The notes beneath the pieces are model-generated. The model ran no database searches, was not told where the DNA came from, and worked only from the letters and a program-made list of their open reading frames with translations. Shown here piece by piece: positions 5,733-13,758 of a stretch of 16,714 nt of DNA. Position 1 is the stretch's first letter. Every line of letters begins with the position of its first letter. Where the stretch lies: NCBI GenBank assembly GCA_934572355.1, contig CAKTKV010000012.1, positions 1 through 16,714 on the forward strand, read 5' to 3'. Source of the DNA: an uncultured Oscillospiraceae bacterium (lineage in GTDB: Bacteria; Bacillota; Clostridia; Oscillospirales; Oscillospiraceae). The position numbers and the translations under genes were made by a program.

Positions 5733-5741
5733 TGTTATAAT
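5733..5741 (+). promoter_or_regulatory. Extended -10 promoter of the penicillin-binding protein gene
   Basis: TGTTATAAT is a perfect extended -10 element. A nearby TTGACA (5722-5727) is only 8 bases from it and cannot serve as its -35. A second TATAAT at 5754-5759 also lacks a spaced -35. The leader would be about 100 bases. Confidence 0.55.
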
Positions 5742-5845
5742 ACTTATTCAGTATATAATAAGCCCAGTGTGCGGATAATGCGCGGCTGCACATCTCGCGT
5801 GTCCGCTTTTCAGTTTCCTGCAAGAAGGAGGTATGCTGAAGCCCA

Positions 5846-8083
5846 ATGAGCAAGAAGAATAAACCGGAGCAGGGCTCCGCGAAAACAGGCCGCATCGCAA
5901 AGAAGGCGGCGAATATAACCGTTGATATGGTCTCCACCACCGTCAGCACGGTGCTCAAGGCGGCGGGGACGGTGCTGCTCATCCTCCTTGTGACGGGGAT
6001 GATGTTCGCCTGCGTCTTCGCATACTATGTCAAGACCTGCCTGACCCCGAACCTTGACCTTTCGCTTGAGGACTTCAAACTCAACGAGTCGAGCACGATA
6101 TGGTATCAGGACTCCGTAGGGGAGTGGCGCGAGCTCGCCACGCTTTCTGGTAAGGAGAACCGTATATGGGTCGATTACGACCAGATCCCTTGGTACATGG
6201 AAAAGGCGCTGGTGTCCATCGAGGATAAGCGTTTCTATGAGCACAAGGGCGTTGACTGGTACCGCACCGCCGGCGCGTTCGTCACGATCTTCACCCGCGG
6301 CGAGAGCGGCTACGGCGGCTCGACCATCACCCAGCAGCTCATAAAGAACCTGACCGGCGAGAAGGAGGTCACGATCCAGCGCAAGCTCACGGAGATATTC
6401 TCCGCGCTGGAGCTTGAAAAGAAGTACGACAAGCAGGAGATCATGGAGTGGTACCTCAACGCTGTATACTTCGGCGAGGGCTGCTTCGGTGTACAGACCG
6501 CGGCACAGACTTATTTCGGCAAGGACGTGTCAGAGCTCTCGCTTGCCGAGTGCGCCTCGATCGTCGGCATCACGAACCTGCCGACATACTACGACCCCTT
6601 CTATAACCGGCAGAACAACAAGGAGCGTCAGGAGACGATCCTGCGCGAGATGTACGAGCAGGGCTATATTGACTATACCCAGTACCGTCAGGCTGTGGAT
6701 GAGGAGCTTGTGTTTACCCACACCCCCGACGAGGGCTACACGCAGGAGATAATGTCCTACTACACCGAGACGGTCATTGACGATGTCACGCAGGATCTCA
6801 TGAAGCAGAAGGGCATCAGCGAGGAAACCGCGCGCACGCTGCTCTATAACGGCGGCTACCAGATATACAGCTGCCTTGACGCGGACATTCAGGCCAGCGT
6901 CGACGCGGTCTACAGCGATTTGTCGGCAATACCGCAGACGGCTTACAGCGACCAGCAGCTGCAAAGCGCGATAGTCATAATGGATCCGTTTGAGGGCAAG
7001 GTGCTTGCGCTCTGCGGCGGCGTCGGCGAGAAGACGATAAACCTCGGCCTCAACCGCGCCACCGGGACCTACCGCTCCCCCGGCTCCTCGATAAAGCCGA
7101 TCGCGTCCTACGGCCCGGCGGTCGACCTCGGGCTCATAACGCCCGATACGCTCGTGGACGACTCGCCGAACATCACCCTCAAGGGCACGAGCTGGTACCC
7201 GAATAACGACAGCTACACTAACTATGGCCTCATAACCATATACACGGCACTGCAATACTCGCTCAACACCGTTGCCGCGCAGATAGTCGACAAGCTCCCT
7301 ATGGGGCCGCAGACCTCTTATGACTATCTGACTACGCGCCTCGGCGTGACGAGCCTTGTGCCGGAGGACTGCGACTATGCGCCTATGGCGCTGGGCGAGC
7401 TGACCTACGGCCTTACTGTGCGCGAGATGGCTCAGGCCTACTGCCCGTTTGTGAATGACGGTATCTTCACCTATAGCCGCACCTACTCACTTGTCACTGA
7501 TAAGGACGGCAACATCGTCATTGACAACGCGCCGAGCACCATTCAGGCCTTCAAGCCGAATACTGCCTACACCATGACCTACATGATGCAGAACGGCGTT
7601 GAGAACGGCACTGGCGGCGAGGCCGCGCTCTGGACGATGCCCGTCGCCGGCAAGACCGGCAGCTCCAGCAACTATCAGGATCGATGGTTCGTCGGCTGCA
7701 CGCCGTACTATGTCGCGGCGGTCTGGACGGGCTATGACATGCCCGAGCGCATCCACGCCAGCGGCAACCCCGCGGCGCAGCTCTGGAAAAAGGTCATGAC
7801 CCCCGTGCATGACGGGCTGCCTTGGGAGGCCTTCACCTATCCCTACCTCGGCGAGAACACCGGCATATTCGGCTTTGACGACAGCAGCCTTACCGACGAT
7901 GACTTCCTCGACAATGCCGACAGCGAGGATAACTACAGCGACGGCGGCAGCGGAACGAGCTCGAGCCGTGACAACTATATCACCAACGGGAATTCAAACG
8001 GAAATTCTAACTCCGGCACGGTCAATGACCCGTATTCCGATAACGACTTTCTCGGCGGCGGGGGCGGCAGAATGAGCTGGTAA
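5846..8083 (+). CDS. Class A penicillin-binding protein (glycosyltransferase/transpeptidase), PBP1A type
   Basis: The 745-residue protein polymerises and cross-links peptidoglycan on the outer face of the membrane. In order: a basic cytoplasmic tail (1-40), one membrane anchor (41-61), the GT51 domain with EDKRFYEHKG (126-135, catalytic Glu126), GGSTITQQLIKN (157-168), RKLTE (179-183) and YLNAVYFG (203-210), then the transpeptidase with SSIK (Ser414 nucleophile, Lys417), SLN (472-474) and KTGS (603-606). The tail after residue 675 is low-complexity Asp/Ser/Asn/Gly. All catalytic motifs are intact. The only in-frame start after a stop at 5837 is the ATG at 5846, yet GGAGG at 5827-5831 is 14 bases away, longer than usual. 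A nine-codon out-of-frame ORF (5833-5862) begins between them. Confidence 0.97.
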   Translation: MSKKNKPEQGSAKTGRIAKKAANITVDMVSTTVSTVLKAAGTVLLILLVTGMMFACVFAYYVKTCLTPNLDLSLEDFKLNESSTIWYQDSVGEWRELATLSGKENRIWVDYDQIPWYMEKALVSIEDKRFYEHKGVDWYRTAGAFVTIFTRGESGYGGSTITQQLIKNLTGEKEVTIQRKLTEIFSALELEKKYDKQEIMEWYLNAVYFGEGCFGVQTAAQTYFGKDVSELSLAECASIVGITNLPTYYDPFYNRQNNKERQETILREMYEQGYIDYTQYRQAVDEELVFTHTPDEGYTQEIMSYYTETVIDDVTQDLMKQKGISEETARTLLYNGGYQIYSCLDADIQASVDAVYSDLSAIPQTAYSDQQLQSAIVIMDPFEGKVLALCGGVGEKTINLGLNRATGTYRSPGSSIKPIASYGPAVDLGLITPDTLVDDSPNITLKGTSWYPNNDSYTNYGLITIYTALQYSLNTVAAQIVDKLPMGPQTSYDYLTTRLGVTSLVPEDCDYAPMALGELTYGLTVREMAQAYCPFVNDGIFTYSRTYSLVTDKDGNIVIDNAPSTIQAFKPNTAYTMTYMMQNGVENGTGGEAALWTMPVAGKTGSSSNYQDRWFVGCTPYYVAAVWTGYDMPERIHASGNPAAQLWKKVMTPVHDGLPWEAFTYPYLGENTGIFGFDDSSLTDDDFLDNADSEDNYSDGGSGTSSSRDNYITNGNSNGNSNSGTVNDPYSDNDFLGGGGGRMSW

Positions 8084-8148
8084 GCCCCCAGCTGCCCGCA
8101 AAAAAGGTACGGTTTTCGAGCAATTTCGCGATTTACCATTATTTTACG

Positions 8149-8177
8149 TTGACAAATTTATTAATTTGAGTTACAAT
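8149..8177 (+). promoter_or_regulatory. Promoter of the small protein/NlpC hydrolase pair
   Basis: TTGACA (8149-8154) and TACAAT (8172-8177) are spaced by 17 bases, a near-consensus promoter 28 bases before the TTG start at 8205. Confidence 0.88.
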
Positions 8178-8204
8178 TCGATTACATTACTGGAGGTGCT
8201 TATA

Positions 8205-8486
8205 TTGGCTAAGACATTGGAGTACAAGGGACATCCCCTCCAACGGAAGGACAATATTATTTATTACGGCAGCTTTGCTGATAAGTATATCATCATGCTG
8301 CAGGTCTTGGATACCAAGAAGGTAGGCGACCTTGACGTTGCCACCAAGGTATCTATCCAGCTTCAGCTTACGGACGCGAGCATCAAATCACGGGATCGCG
8401 TTGTGAAGAAGTCCGAGAAGGACGGCCTTTACAACGCGATAGACGTCGCAGCCGTTTGGCTGGAAAGGGCCCTTTCCTCCAGATAA
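8205..8486 (+). CDS. Conserved hypothetical small protein (93 aa)
   Basis: This 93-residue soluble protein has no signal peptide, Cys, His-cluster or membrane segment. It shows a compact alpha/beta pattern: IIYYGSF and KYIIMLQVLDT strands, a DLDVATKVSIQLQL strand and a C-terminal helix ending AAVWLERAL. I recognise it only as the sort of protein conserved, unnamed, in Oscillospiraceae-like Clostridia. I chose the TTG start at 8205 because GGAGG at 8192-8196 is spaced 8 bases from it; the longer frame from 8166 begins inside the promoter. It is followed 23 bases later by the secreted NlpC/P60 hydrolase and likely shares its promoter. The last codons contain a 16-base perfect palindrome GGAAAGGGCCCTTTCC. 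Function unknown. Confidence 0.8.
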   Translation: MAKTLEYKGHPLQRKDNIIYYGSFADKYIIMLQVLDTKKVGDLDVATKVSIQLQLTDASIKSRDRVVKKSEKDGLYNAIDVAAVWLERALSSR

Positions 8487-8509
8487 AATAAAAAAAGGAT
8501 CTGGTTCTT

Positions 8510-10063
8510 ATGCGCAAAAAAGCTTTGAGGATCTCCGTCGCGGCTGCGCTTATAGCCTCGATGATGAGTGTTCCGGCCTATGCCGAGAGCGCCGTCGTCA
8601 CCGGCAACGGCGTCAACCTGCGCTCCGGCCCCGGCACGAACTATCGTGTGATAGATTCCCTGCCGAGAGGGGCGACGGTCAATGTCAGCGACAGATCCAA
8701 CGGCTCATGGTACGCGGTGGATTATAACGGCGGCAGCGGTTTTATGTCCTCCTCGTATCTGAGCATAACCGAAGAGGATTACAGCGGCGTCACCACCCCC
8801 AGCGGTGAGGGCAATGCGTACATCAATGCGATGTATGTCCGCTTCCGCTCCGGCCCCGGTTCAGACACGTCGATCCTCGGCGAGTATAACCGCGGCAAGC
8901 GGGTGACCGTCACCGGTACTTCCGGCGGTTGGACGGCGTGTATTATCGACGGTCAGTCCGGGTACGTGTACTCTGACTATGTCAGCTCCGAGGGCAGCTA
9001 CAGTCCCTTGCCCGATGTGGATTACGGCAACGGCCCCGAGAACGGGCTTCCGTTCGGCGATGACGACAACAGCGGCTATACTGAGCCCGAACTGCCCGTG
9101 TACCCCGAGCAGCCCACTGTGACTCCTGAGCCTACGCCGGAGCCGACACCCGAGCCCACTCCCGATGTAGTCGCGGATCAGGCGCAAGGCTATATCTGCG
9201 GCGACTTTGTCCGTTTCCGCACCGGCCCCTCAAGCAGCTATTCCATCATTGATTCCTACAACTGGGGCACGCAGCTTACCATCACCGGAGTCTCCGGCGA
9301 CTGGACAAAATGCGTGATCGATGGGCGCGAGGGCTTTGTCTACTCGCAGTATGTTGCACGCACTGACAGCGGCAGCAGTTCTGACAGTGACAGCGCGCCT
9401 GAGCTCGACCCGAACGACGGCGCAGTGCAGCCCGAGGAGCCGCAGCAGCCCAGCGTTCCCGATGAGTCTACCGGTTCTGAGGGCTATGTGAGCGCCAACA
9501 ATGTGCGAATGCGCAGCGGCGCGTCGATGAGCTCCGGGATACTGCATGAGCTCTTCTACGGAAACAAGGTCACCATCGTCGGCACCGAGGGCGAGTGGAC
9601 CGCCGTGTATTATAACGGCGAGTACGGCTACATATATTCAAGCTATGTAAAGCAGGGCAGCCTCAATTATTCGGAGATCATCAACTCCGGTGACAGCAGC
9701 GAGCTTGGACGGCAGATCGCGGACTACGCGCTGCAGTTCGTCGGCTACAATTACAGTTGGGGCGGCGCTTCGCCGAGCACCGGCTTTGACTGCTCCGGCC
9801 TTGTCTACTATGTTTACGGTCAGTTCGGCTACACGCTCAACCGTGTCGCCTGCGATCAGGCCAACAACGGCGTTTCCGTGAGCGACCTTCAGCCCGGCGA
9901 TATCCTCTGCTTCTATTCCGGTAGCAGCTATATCGGCCACGTCGGTATCTACATTGGCGACAATAAGTTCGTCCATGCACAGAACTCCGCGACCGGCGTT
10001 GTCGTGACGGAGCTTGAGGGCTACTACGCGAGCCGCGGCTACGAAGCCCGCCGCATAGTGTGA
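8510..10063 (+). CDS. Secreted four-SH3 NlpC/P60 cell-wall hydrolase
   Basis: The 517-residue precursor has a signal peptide (cleavage after AYA, residue 25). Four bacterial SH3 domains follow at about 28-86, 103-159, 227-283 and 325-380; each opens with a V-R-F/M/L-R-S/T-G-type turn that binds wall peptide. A Pro-Glu-Thr linker (TPEPTPEPTP, about 205-219) and an acidic linker (285-322) separate them. The C-terminal NlpC/P60 domain carries the catalytic triad Cys428 (FDCSGL), His477 (GHVGIY) and His489 (FVHAQ). Such enzymes cut peptide stems of peptidoglycan, commonly D-Glu to diamino acid bonds. The length is at the upper end for the family because of four binding modules. The ribosome site AAAGGA (8494-8499) is modest. 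It ends at a terminator and follows the PBP and small-protein genes. Confidence 0.95.
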   Translation: MRKKALRISVAAALIASMMSVPAYAESAVVTGNGVNLRSGPGTNYRVIDSLPRGATVNVSDRSNGSWYAVDYNGGSGFMSSSYLSITEEDYSGVTTPSGEGNAYINAMYVRFRSGPGSDTSILGEYNRGKRVTVTGTSGGWTACIIDGQSGYVYSDYVSSEGSYSPLPDVDYGNGPENGLPFGDDDNSGYTEPELPVYPEQPTVTPEPTPEPTPEPTPDVVADQAQGYICGDFVRFRTGPSSSYSIIDSYNWGTQLTITGVSGDWTKCVIDGREGFVYSQYVARTDSGSSSDSDSAPELDPNDGAVQPEEPQQPSVPDESTGSEGYVSANNVRMRSGASMSSGILHELFYGNKVTIVGTEGEWTAVYYNGEYGYIYSSYVKQGSLNYSEIINSGDSSELGRQIADYALQFVGYNYSWGGASPSTGFDCSGLVYYVYGQFGYTLNRVACDQANNGVSVSDLQPGDILCFYSGSSYIGHVGIYIGDNKFVHAQNSATGVVVTELEGYYASRGYEARRIV

Positions 10064-10085
10064 CGCAATTTAATAACAAAACCTG

Positions 10086-10117
10086 TTAGAGCCGCCCAAA
10101 AGGGCGGCTCTAATTCT
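10086..10117 (+). terminator. Terminator after the NlpC/P60 gene
   Basis: A perfect 12-base stem (TTAGAGCCGCCC / GGGCGGCTCTAA) with an AAAA loop is followed by TTCTGT. The T tract is short but position and stem strength fit. Confidence 0.8.
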
Positions 10118-10136
10118 GTAGGAAAGCAATACATTA

Positions 10137-10165
10137 TTGTAAAAAACCGCGGTGCAGAGTATAAT
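10137..10165 (+). promoter_or_regulatory. Promoter of the GT-C-like membrane protein gene
   Basis: TTGTAA (10137-10142) and a perfect TATAAT (10160-10165) are spaced by 17 bases, 31 bases before the ATG at 10197. Confidence 0.75.
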
Positions 10166-10196
10166 AAACTCAAATATTTTCGGCAGGAGGACAGGA

Positions 10197-11909
10197 ATGA
10201 AGGAAAGCATTATTCAGCTTGCTATGCTTGCGCTGGCGGCTATCTCGTGCTACGGCTATTTCAGGCGTGCGGAGAAGCTGTTCGCGCTGCGTGCGGAGTT
10301 TGCGGTGTTCACAAGCTTCACGGCCTTGGGGCTTTTGATGCTGATAGCCGGGGTGCTTGATATCCTTGCCCCTGCCGCATACACGCTCTTTGCGCTCGGC
10401 CTTGCGCTGGCGGTATATTCAATCGTCCGCCGCGAGGCGCTGAAAGACTTTTTGAGACCGGGCGTGGTTTTTCTGCTGCTGTGCTGCGGCTTTTTCTTCG
10501 TCCTGCTGTACGGCTCGAAGCTTACGCATATCGATAATTACAGTCACTGGGGTGCTATCCTGAAAATGATAATCCAGCGCGGCGCGCTCCCCGCAAACGA
10601 GCCGCTGGTCTACTTCCCGGCCTACCCAACGGGCAGCTCGCTGCTCATCTATTATTTCGTGCGTATCGTCGGCATACAGGCGGAATGGTTCTGGAGCTAT
10701 ATACAGGCGGTGTACCTCGCCTCCTGCGCGGCGACTCTGTTCTGCTTCACGGACTTTGAGGGCAGGGCGGAGAAATGGGCTGCGTGGATATTGGCGGCGC
10801 TTGTCGGGCTTTCCCTGCTGTGTGCGAATACTGACCTTGCCGACCTCCTTGTGGACACCCTGATACCCATGATTGGCTTGGCGGGGACAGCAATGTGCGT
10901 ATACTACCGGGATAAGCTCTCTTCCAAGGCGATACCGATCATCGTTACCGTCTGCTTTTTGCCGATGGTGAAAAACAGCGGCTATCTGTTTTCGGCGGTT
11001 ATTATCATTTTCTTCCTCTGCTTATGCATAGAAAGAGCAAGATTCGGTCTTACTGCCGCGATGGGGCTTTGCCTTTTAGGCATAAACAGACTATGGGCAT
11101 GGCATGTAAAGACCGCCTTCTCCGAGGGACTTGCCTCGTACCACGCAATGTCTGCCGAGAGCTTCCAGAGTAGCTTTGCCGAGAAAACGGCGGATGATCT
11201 GCTCAATATAACGAGGTCCCTCCTAAACGCCGTGGTGAGCCGTGGAAGACTGCCATGGCTCATCCTGTACGTCGCCGCTATTGTGTTCATAATATGCAAA
11301 AGCGGCAAATGGCGGCAGCTCCGCGGCTTCGTGTTTGCCGGAGCGGGAGTGTGGCTTGCGTGGGTGCTTGGTCTGCTGGGCATGTATTTCTTCTCAATGA
11401 GCCTGAGTGAGGCACGGGGGCTCGCGGCCTTCGAGCGCTACTATGCCTCCGCGCTCATTTTCTGCGGCGGGTACTTCTTCATCCTCTGCGTAACCGCGCT
11501 TGACGGTAAGGCTGCACCGTGGCTGAAGGGAGCTGCACTTCTGTGCTGCGCCCTGTGCATCATCACCGTGGATCCGAATTATACATATCTCGAACGCCAG
11601 AGCAGCCGCGATTTCAGAGACCTTGAAATGCGAAACAGTGTCGACGCGCTCATTGAGGAAAACGGTATCCCCTCTGGGCTTGGGTACATTGTGTTCTCCG
11701 GGGACAGTGACGAGACCACACTGCGCGTGATGGTCACATACCTGCTCCAGCCGACGACCACGCGCGTCTGCACGGATGACGATCTCATGGAGCTGGACGA
11801 ACAGTGGCGCGCTTATGACTATTATATCGTCGCCGATGAAACGGAGGCAAACATGGCCTTCGTCAGAGACACTATGGGCAAGGACGCGCCCGCCGGGTAT
11901 ACGTGGTAA
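10197..11909 (+). CDS. Polytopic membrane protein, GT-C-fold glycosyltransferase-like
   Basis: The 570-residue protein has about 11-12 hydrophobic segments in its first 480 residues and a soluble C-terminal domain of about 90 residues. A large early loop contains THIDNYSHWGAIL and then a Pro/Tyr-rich EPLVYFPAYPTGSS, which is how lipid-linked-sugar GT-C enzymes place acidic catalytic residues before an H-W motif; this fit is by layout, not a signature match. Such enzymes act at the outer membrane face on envelope polymers, agreeing with neighbouring PBP, hydrolase and LCP genes. The start at 10197 has AGGAGG 6 bases upstream; the longer frame from 10152 overlaps the promoter. It is a monocistronic unit ending at a strong shared terminator. 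It could instead be an unrelated polymerase- or flippase-like membrane protein. Confidence 0.55.
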   Translation: MKESIIQLAMLALAAISCYGYFRRAEKLFALRAEFAVFTSFTALGLLMLIAGVLDILAPAAYTLFALGLALAVYSIVRREALKDFLRPGVVFLLLCCGFFFVLLYGSKLTHIDNYSHWGAILKMIIQRGALPANEPLVYFPAYPTGSSLLIYYFVRIVGIQAEWFWSYIQAVYLASCAATLFCFTDFEGRAEKWAAWILAALVGLSLLCANTDLADLLVDTLIPMIGLAGTAMCVYYRDKLSSKAIPIIVTVCFLPMVKNSGYLFSAVIIIFFLCLCIERARFGLTAAMGLCLLGINRLWAWHVKTAFSEGLASYHAMSAESFQSSFAEKTADDLLNITRSLLNAVVSRGRLPWLILYVAAIVFIICKSGKWRQLRGFVFAGAGVWLAWVLGLLGMYFFSMSLSEARGLAAFERYYASALIFCGGYFFILCVTALDGKAAPWLKGAALLCCALCIITVDPNYTYLERQSSRDFRDLEMRNSVDALIEENGIPSGLGYIVFSGDSDETTLRVMVTYLLQPTTTRVCTDDDLMELDEQWRAYDYYIVADETEANMAFVRDTMGKDAPAGYTW

Positions 11910-11933
11910 CGCTTCAAAACATAAAACAAAAGG

Positions 11934-11973
11934 ATCACCCCTGCCGAACAGCTGTTCGGCAGGGGTGATTTTA
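11934..11973. terminator. Shared bidirectional terminator
   Basis: The 36-base segment 11934-11969 is a perfect palindrome. It is followed by TTTTA on the plus strand and, read from the other side, by CCTTTTGTTTT. It lies between the convergent GT-C-like gene and the ABC ATPase gene and should end both. Confidence 0.93.
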
Positions 11974-11998
11974 TGGAGAAAAATCAGAAATCGTTTAT

Positions 11999-12796
11999 TT
12001 ATCTGCTCAGCAGTACCTCGTCGCTTTCAAGCGGGCTGCTGGCTATCTGTGCGAACATCTCTATAAGCTCGTGCTTTGAGAGGTGCTGCTTTTCCTCGCC
12101 GCGTATATCGAGGATGATCTTGCCCTGATTCATCATGATAAGGCGGTTGCCGTGGCGGATCGCGTCTTTCATGTTGTGGGTGATCATCATGGTGGTCAGC
12201 TGGTTCTCTTCAACTATCTTGTCGGAAATTTCCAACACCTTTGCCGCAGTCGCGGGGTCGAGAGCTGCGGTGTGCTCATCGAGCAGCAGGAGCTTCGGCT
12301 TCTTGAGCGAGGACATCAGCAGCGTCAGTGCCTGACGCTGGCCGCCGGAGAGCAGGCCGACCTTTGCGGTCATTCTGTCCTCAAGACCGAGGCCGAGGGT
12401 GCTGAGCTGCTCGCGGAACTGCCCGCGCTCGGCGTTGGTCACGGCCCAGCGCAGTCCGCGCTTTTCGCCGCGGCGCAGGGCGAGCGCCATGTTCTCTTCA
12501 ATCTGCATGTTCGGCGCGGTGCCCATCATCGGGTCTTGGAACACGCGGCCTATATACCTGGCGCGCTTATGCTCCGGCAGTGCAGTGACGTCCACCCCAT
12601 CAAGGATGATGCGCCCGCTGTCGACCGGCCATACACCGGCGACGGCGTTGAGCATCGTGGACTTGCCGGCTCCGTTGCCGCCGATGACGGTGACGAAGTC
12701 GCCTGGTTCGAGGTGGAGGGAGAGCCCCGCGAGGGCTTTCTTTTCATTTATCGTGCCCTTATTGAAGGTCTTGTAAATGTTATCGAGCTTAAGCAT
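11999..12796 (-). CDS. ABC transporter ATPase (TrpZ-like), probable aromatic amino acid importer
   Basis: The 265-residue nucleotide-binding subunit has all motifs: Walker A GGNGAGKST (39-47), Q-loop VFQDP (85-89), signature LSGGQ (149-153), Walker B LLLLDE (169-174) with Glu174, and H-loop His207. It would power the permease encoded just before it. The two genes overlap by 8 bases and AGGAGG (plus-strand 12802-12807) lies inside the end of the permease gene, so translation is coupled. This trio (lipoprotein, LivH-like permease, ATPase) matches the TrpXYZ arrangement. The operon leader's Tyr/Phe-rich peptide points to tyrosine or phenylalanine as substrate, which is inference. Confidence 0.93.
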   Translation of the reverse strand: MLKLDNIYKTFNKGTINEKKALAGLSLHLEPGDFVTVIGGNGAGKSTMLNAVAGVWPVDSGRIILDGVDVTALPEHKRARYIGRVFQDPMMGTAPNMQIEENMALALRRGEKRGLRWAVTNAERGQFREQLSTLGLGLEDRMTAKVGLLSGGQRQALTLLMSSLKKPKLLLLDEHTAALDPATAAKVLEISDKIVEENQLTTMMITHNMKDAIRHGNRLIMMNQGKIILDIRGEEKQHLSKHELIEMFAQIASSPLESDEVLLSR

Positions 12797-13742
12797 GGCT
12801 GTCCTCCTTTGCGCGCAGACGCTTGAAAGATGTCTTGCGCTGTTCGCGCAGGTACGGTACTGCGAGGAAGAGCGCGACGATCACTGCGGTGATGAGCTTG
12901 AGGTCATTGGAGTTGAGCCTGAGCCACAGCACCAGCACGACCACGAGGTAGTACACGACGCCGCCGATGACGACGAAGGACATCGTGCCGAAGAAGTTGA
13001 GGTGCTTGCCGAGTATCGCCTTGCCGAGCACCTCGCCGATGATGACGGCTGCAAGGCCGATGACGATCGCGCCGCGCCCCATGTTGATATCGGCGAAGCC
13101 CTGATACTGGCTCATAAGCCCGCCGGAGAGCGCCACGACGCCGTTGGATATCGCAAGGCCGAGGATCTTCATCGCGCCGATATCGATACCGAGGGCGCGG
13201 CTCATCGCGGGGTTCGAGCCGGTCGCACGCAGGGCGGAGCCCTGCTCGGTGCCGAAGTACCAGTAGAACACGCACACCAGCACGAAGGCGATCACGAGGC
13301 TCGTGAGGATAGATGAGGTGATGTTGCGCGAGGAGAGGATGAGGTTATACTTGTCGACGCTCAGCGCCTTATTTGCGGCCATGCCCATGATGCGCAGGTT
13401 TATGGAGTAGAGCGAGAACTGCGTCAGGATACCGGCAAGGATGACGGGGATGCCGAGCTTGACATGCAGCAGACCCGTGCAGAGCCCCGCGAGTATACCG
13501 GCGATAACGGCCACGAGCATTGCCAACCACGCAGGCCAGCCCGCGATAATGAGCATTACCGTCACGGCGGCGCCGAGGGTAAAGGAGCCGTCGACTGTCA
13601 GGTCGGCAACATCGAGCAGACGGAAGGTGATGAGCACTCCGAGTGCCATAAGACCCCATATAAGTCCCTGAGCAATGCCGCCGGGAAGGTTTTTTGCCAG
13701 CTTCAGCAGGCTGAGTGATGCAATGTAGGCGCTGATCGTCAT
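12789..13742 (-). CDS. ABC transporter permease, LivH-like (TrpY-like)
   Basis: The 317-residue protein has about eight to nine membrane segments and the branched-chain-type permease hallmarks: an early GALITFR-like GVLITFRLLDVADLTVDGS block (35-54), a long G-rich helix pair, and RATGSNPAMSRALGID (about 178-193), the cytoplasmic coupling loop that docks the ATPase. It forms the channel of the importer with the lipoprotein and ATPase. A ribosome site AAGGAAG stands 7 bases before the ATG. Its stop overlaps the ATPase start by 8 bases, and its start is 16 bases after the lipoprotein stop, so one transcript is expected. Confidence 0.93.
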   Translation of the reverse strand: MTISAYIASLSLLKLAKNLPGGIAQGLIWGLMALGVLITFRLLDVADLTVDGSFTLGAAVTVMLIIAGWPAWLAMLVAVIAGILAGLCTGLLHVKLGIPVILAGILTQFSLYSINLRIMGMAANKALSVDKYNLILSSRNITSSILTSLVIAFVLVCVFYWYFGTEQGSALRATGSNPAMSRALGIDIGAMKILGLAISNGVVALSGGLMSQYQGFADINMGRGAIVIGLAAVIIGEVLGKAILGKHLNFFGTMSFVVIGGVVYYLVVVLVLWLRLNSNDLKLITAVIVALFLAVPYLREQRKTSFKRLRAKEDSHA

Positions 13743-13758
13743 GATTACACTTCCTTAA

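Noticed and set aside
5722..5741. TTGACA plus TATAAT as a standard promoter pair
   Set aside because: The spacing is only 8 bases; TATAAT is instead read as an extended -10 element.
8462..8477. Perfect 16-base palindrome GGAAAGGGCCCTTTCC as a terminator or operator
   Set aside because: It lies inside the coding end of the 93-residue protein, has no loop or T tract, and may be chance codon use.
9110..9165. Short tandem DNA repeat
   Set aside because: It encodes the Thr-Pro-Glu-Pro linker of the hydrolase and is explained by the protein repeat.
12083..12826. 247-codon plus-strand ORF over the ABC ATPase gene
   Set aside because: Antisense shadow of a fully motif-bearing ATPase; the His/Glu/Gly-rich translation shows no domain.
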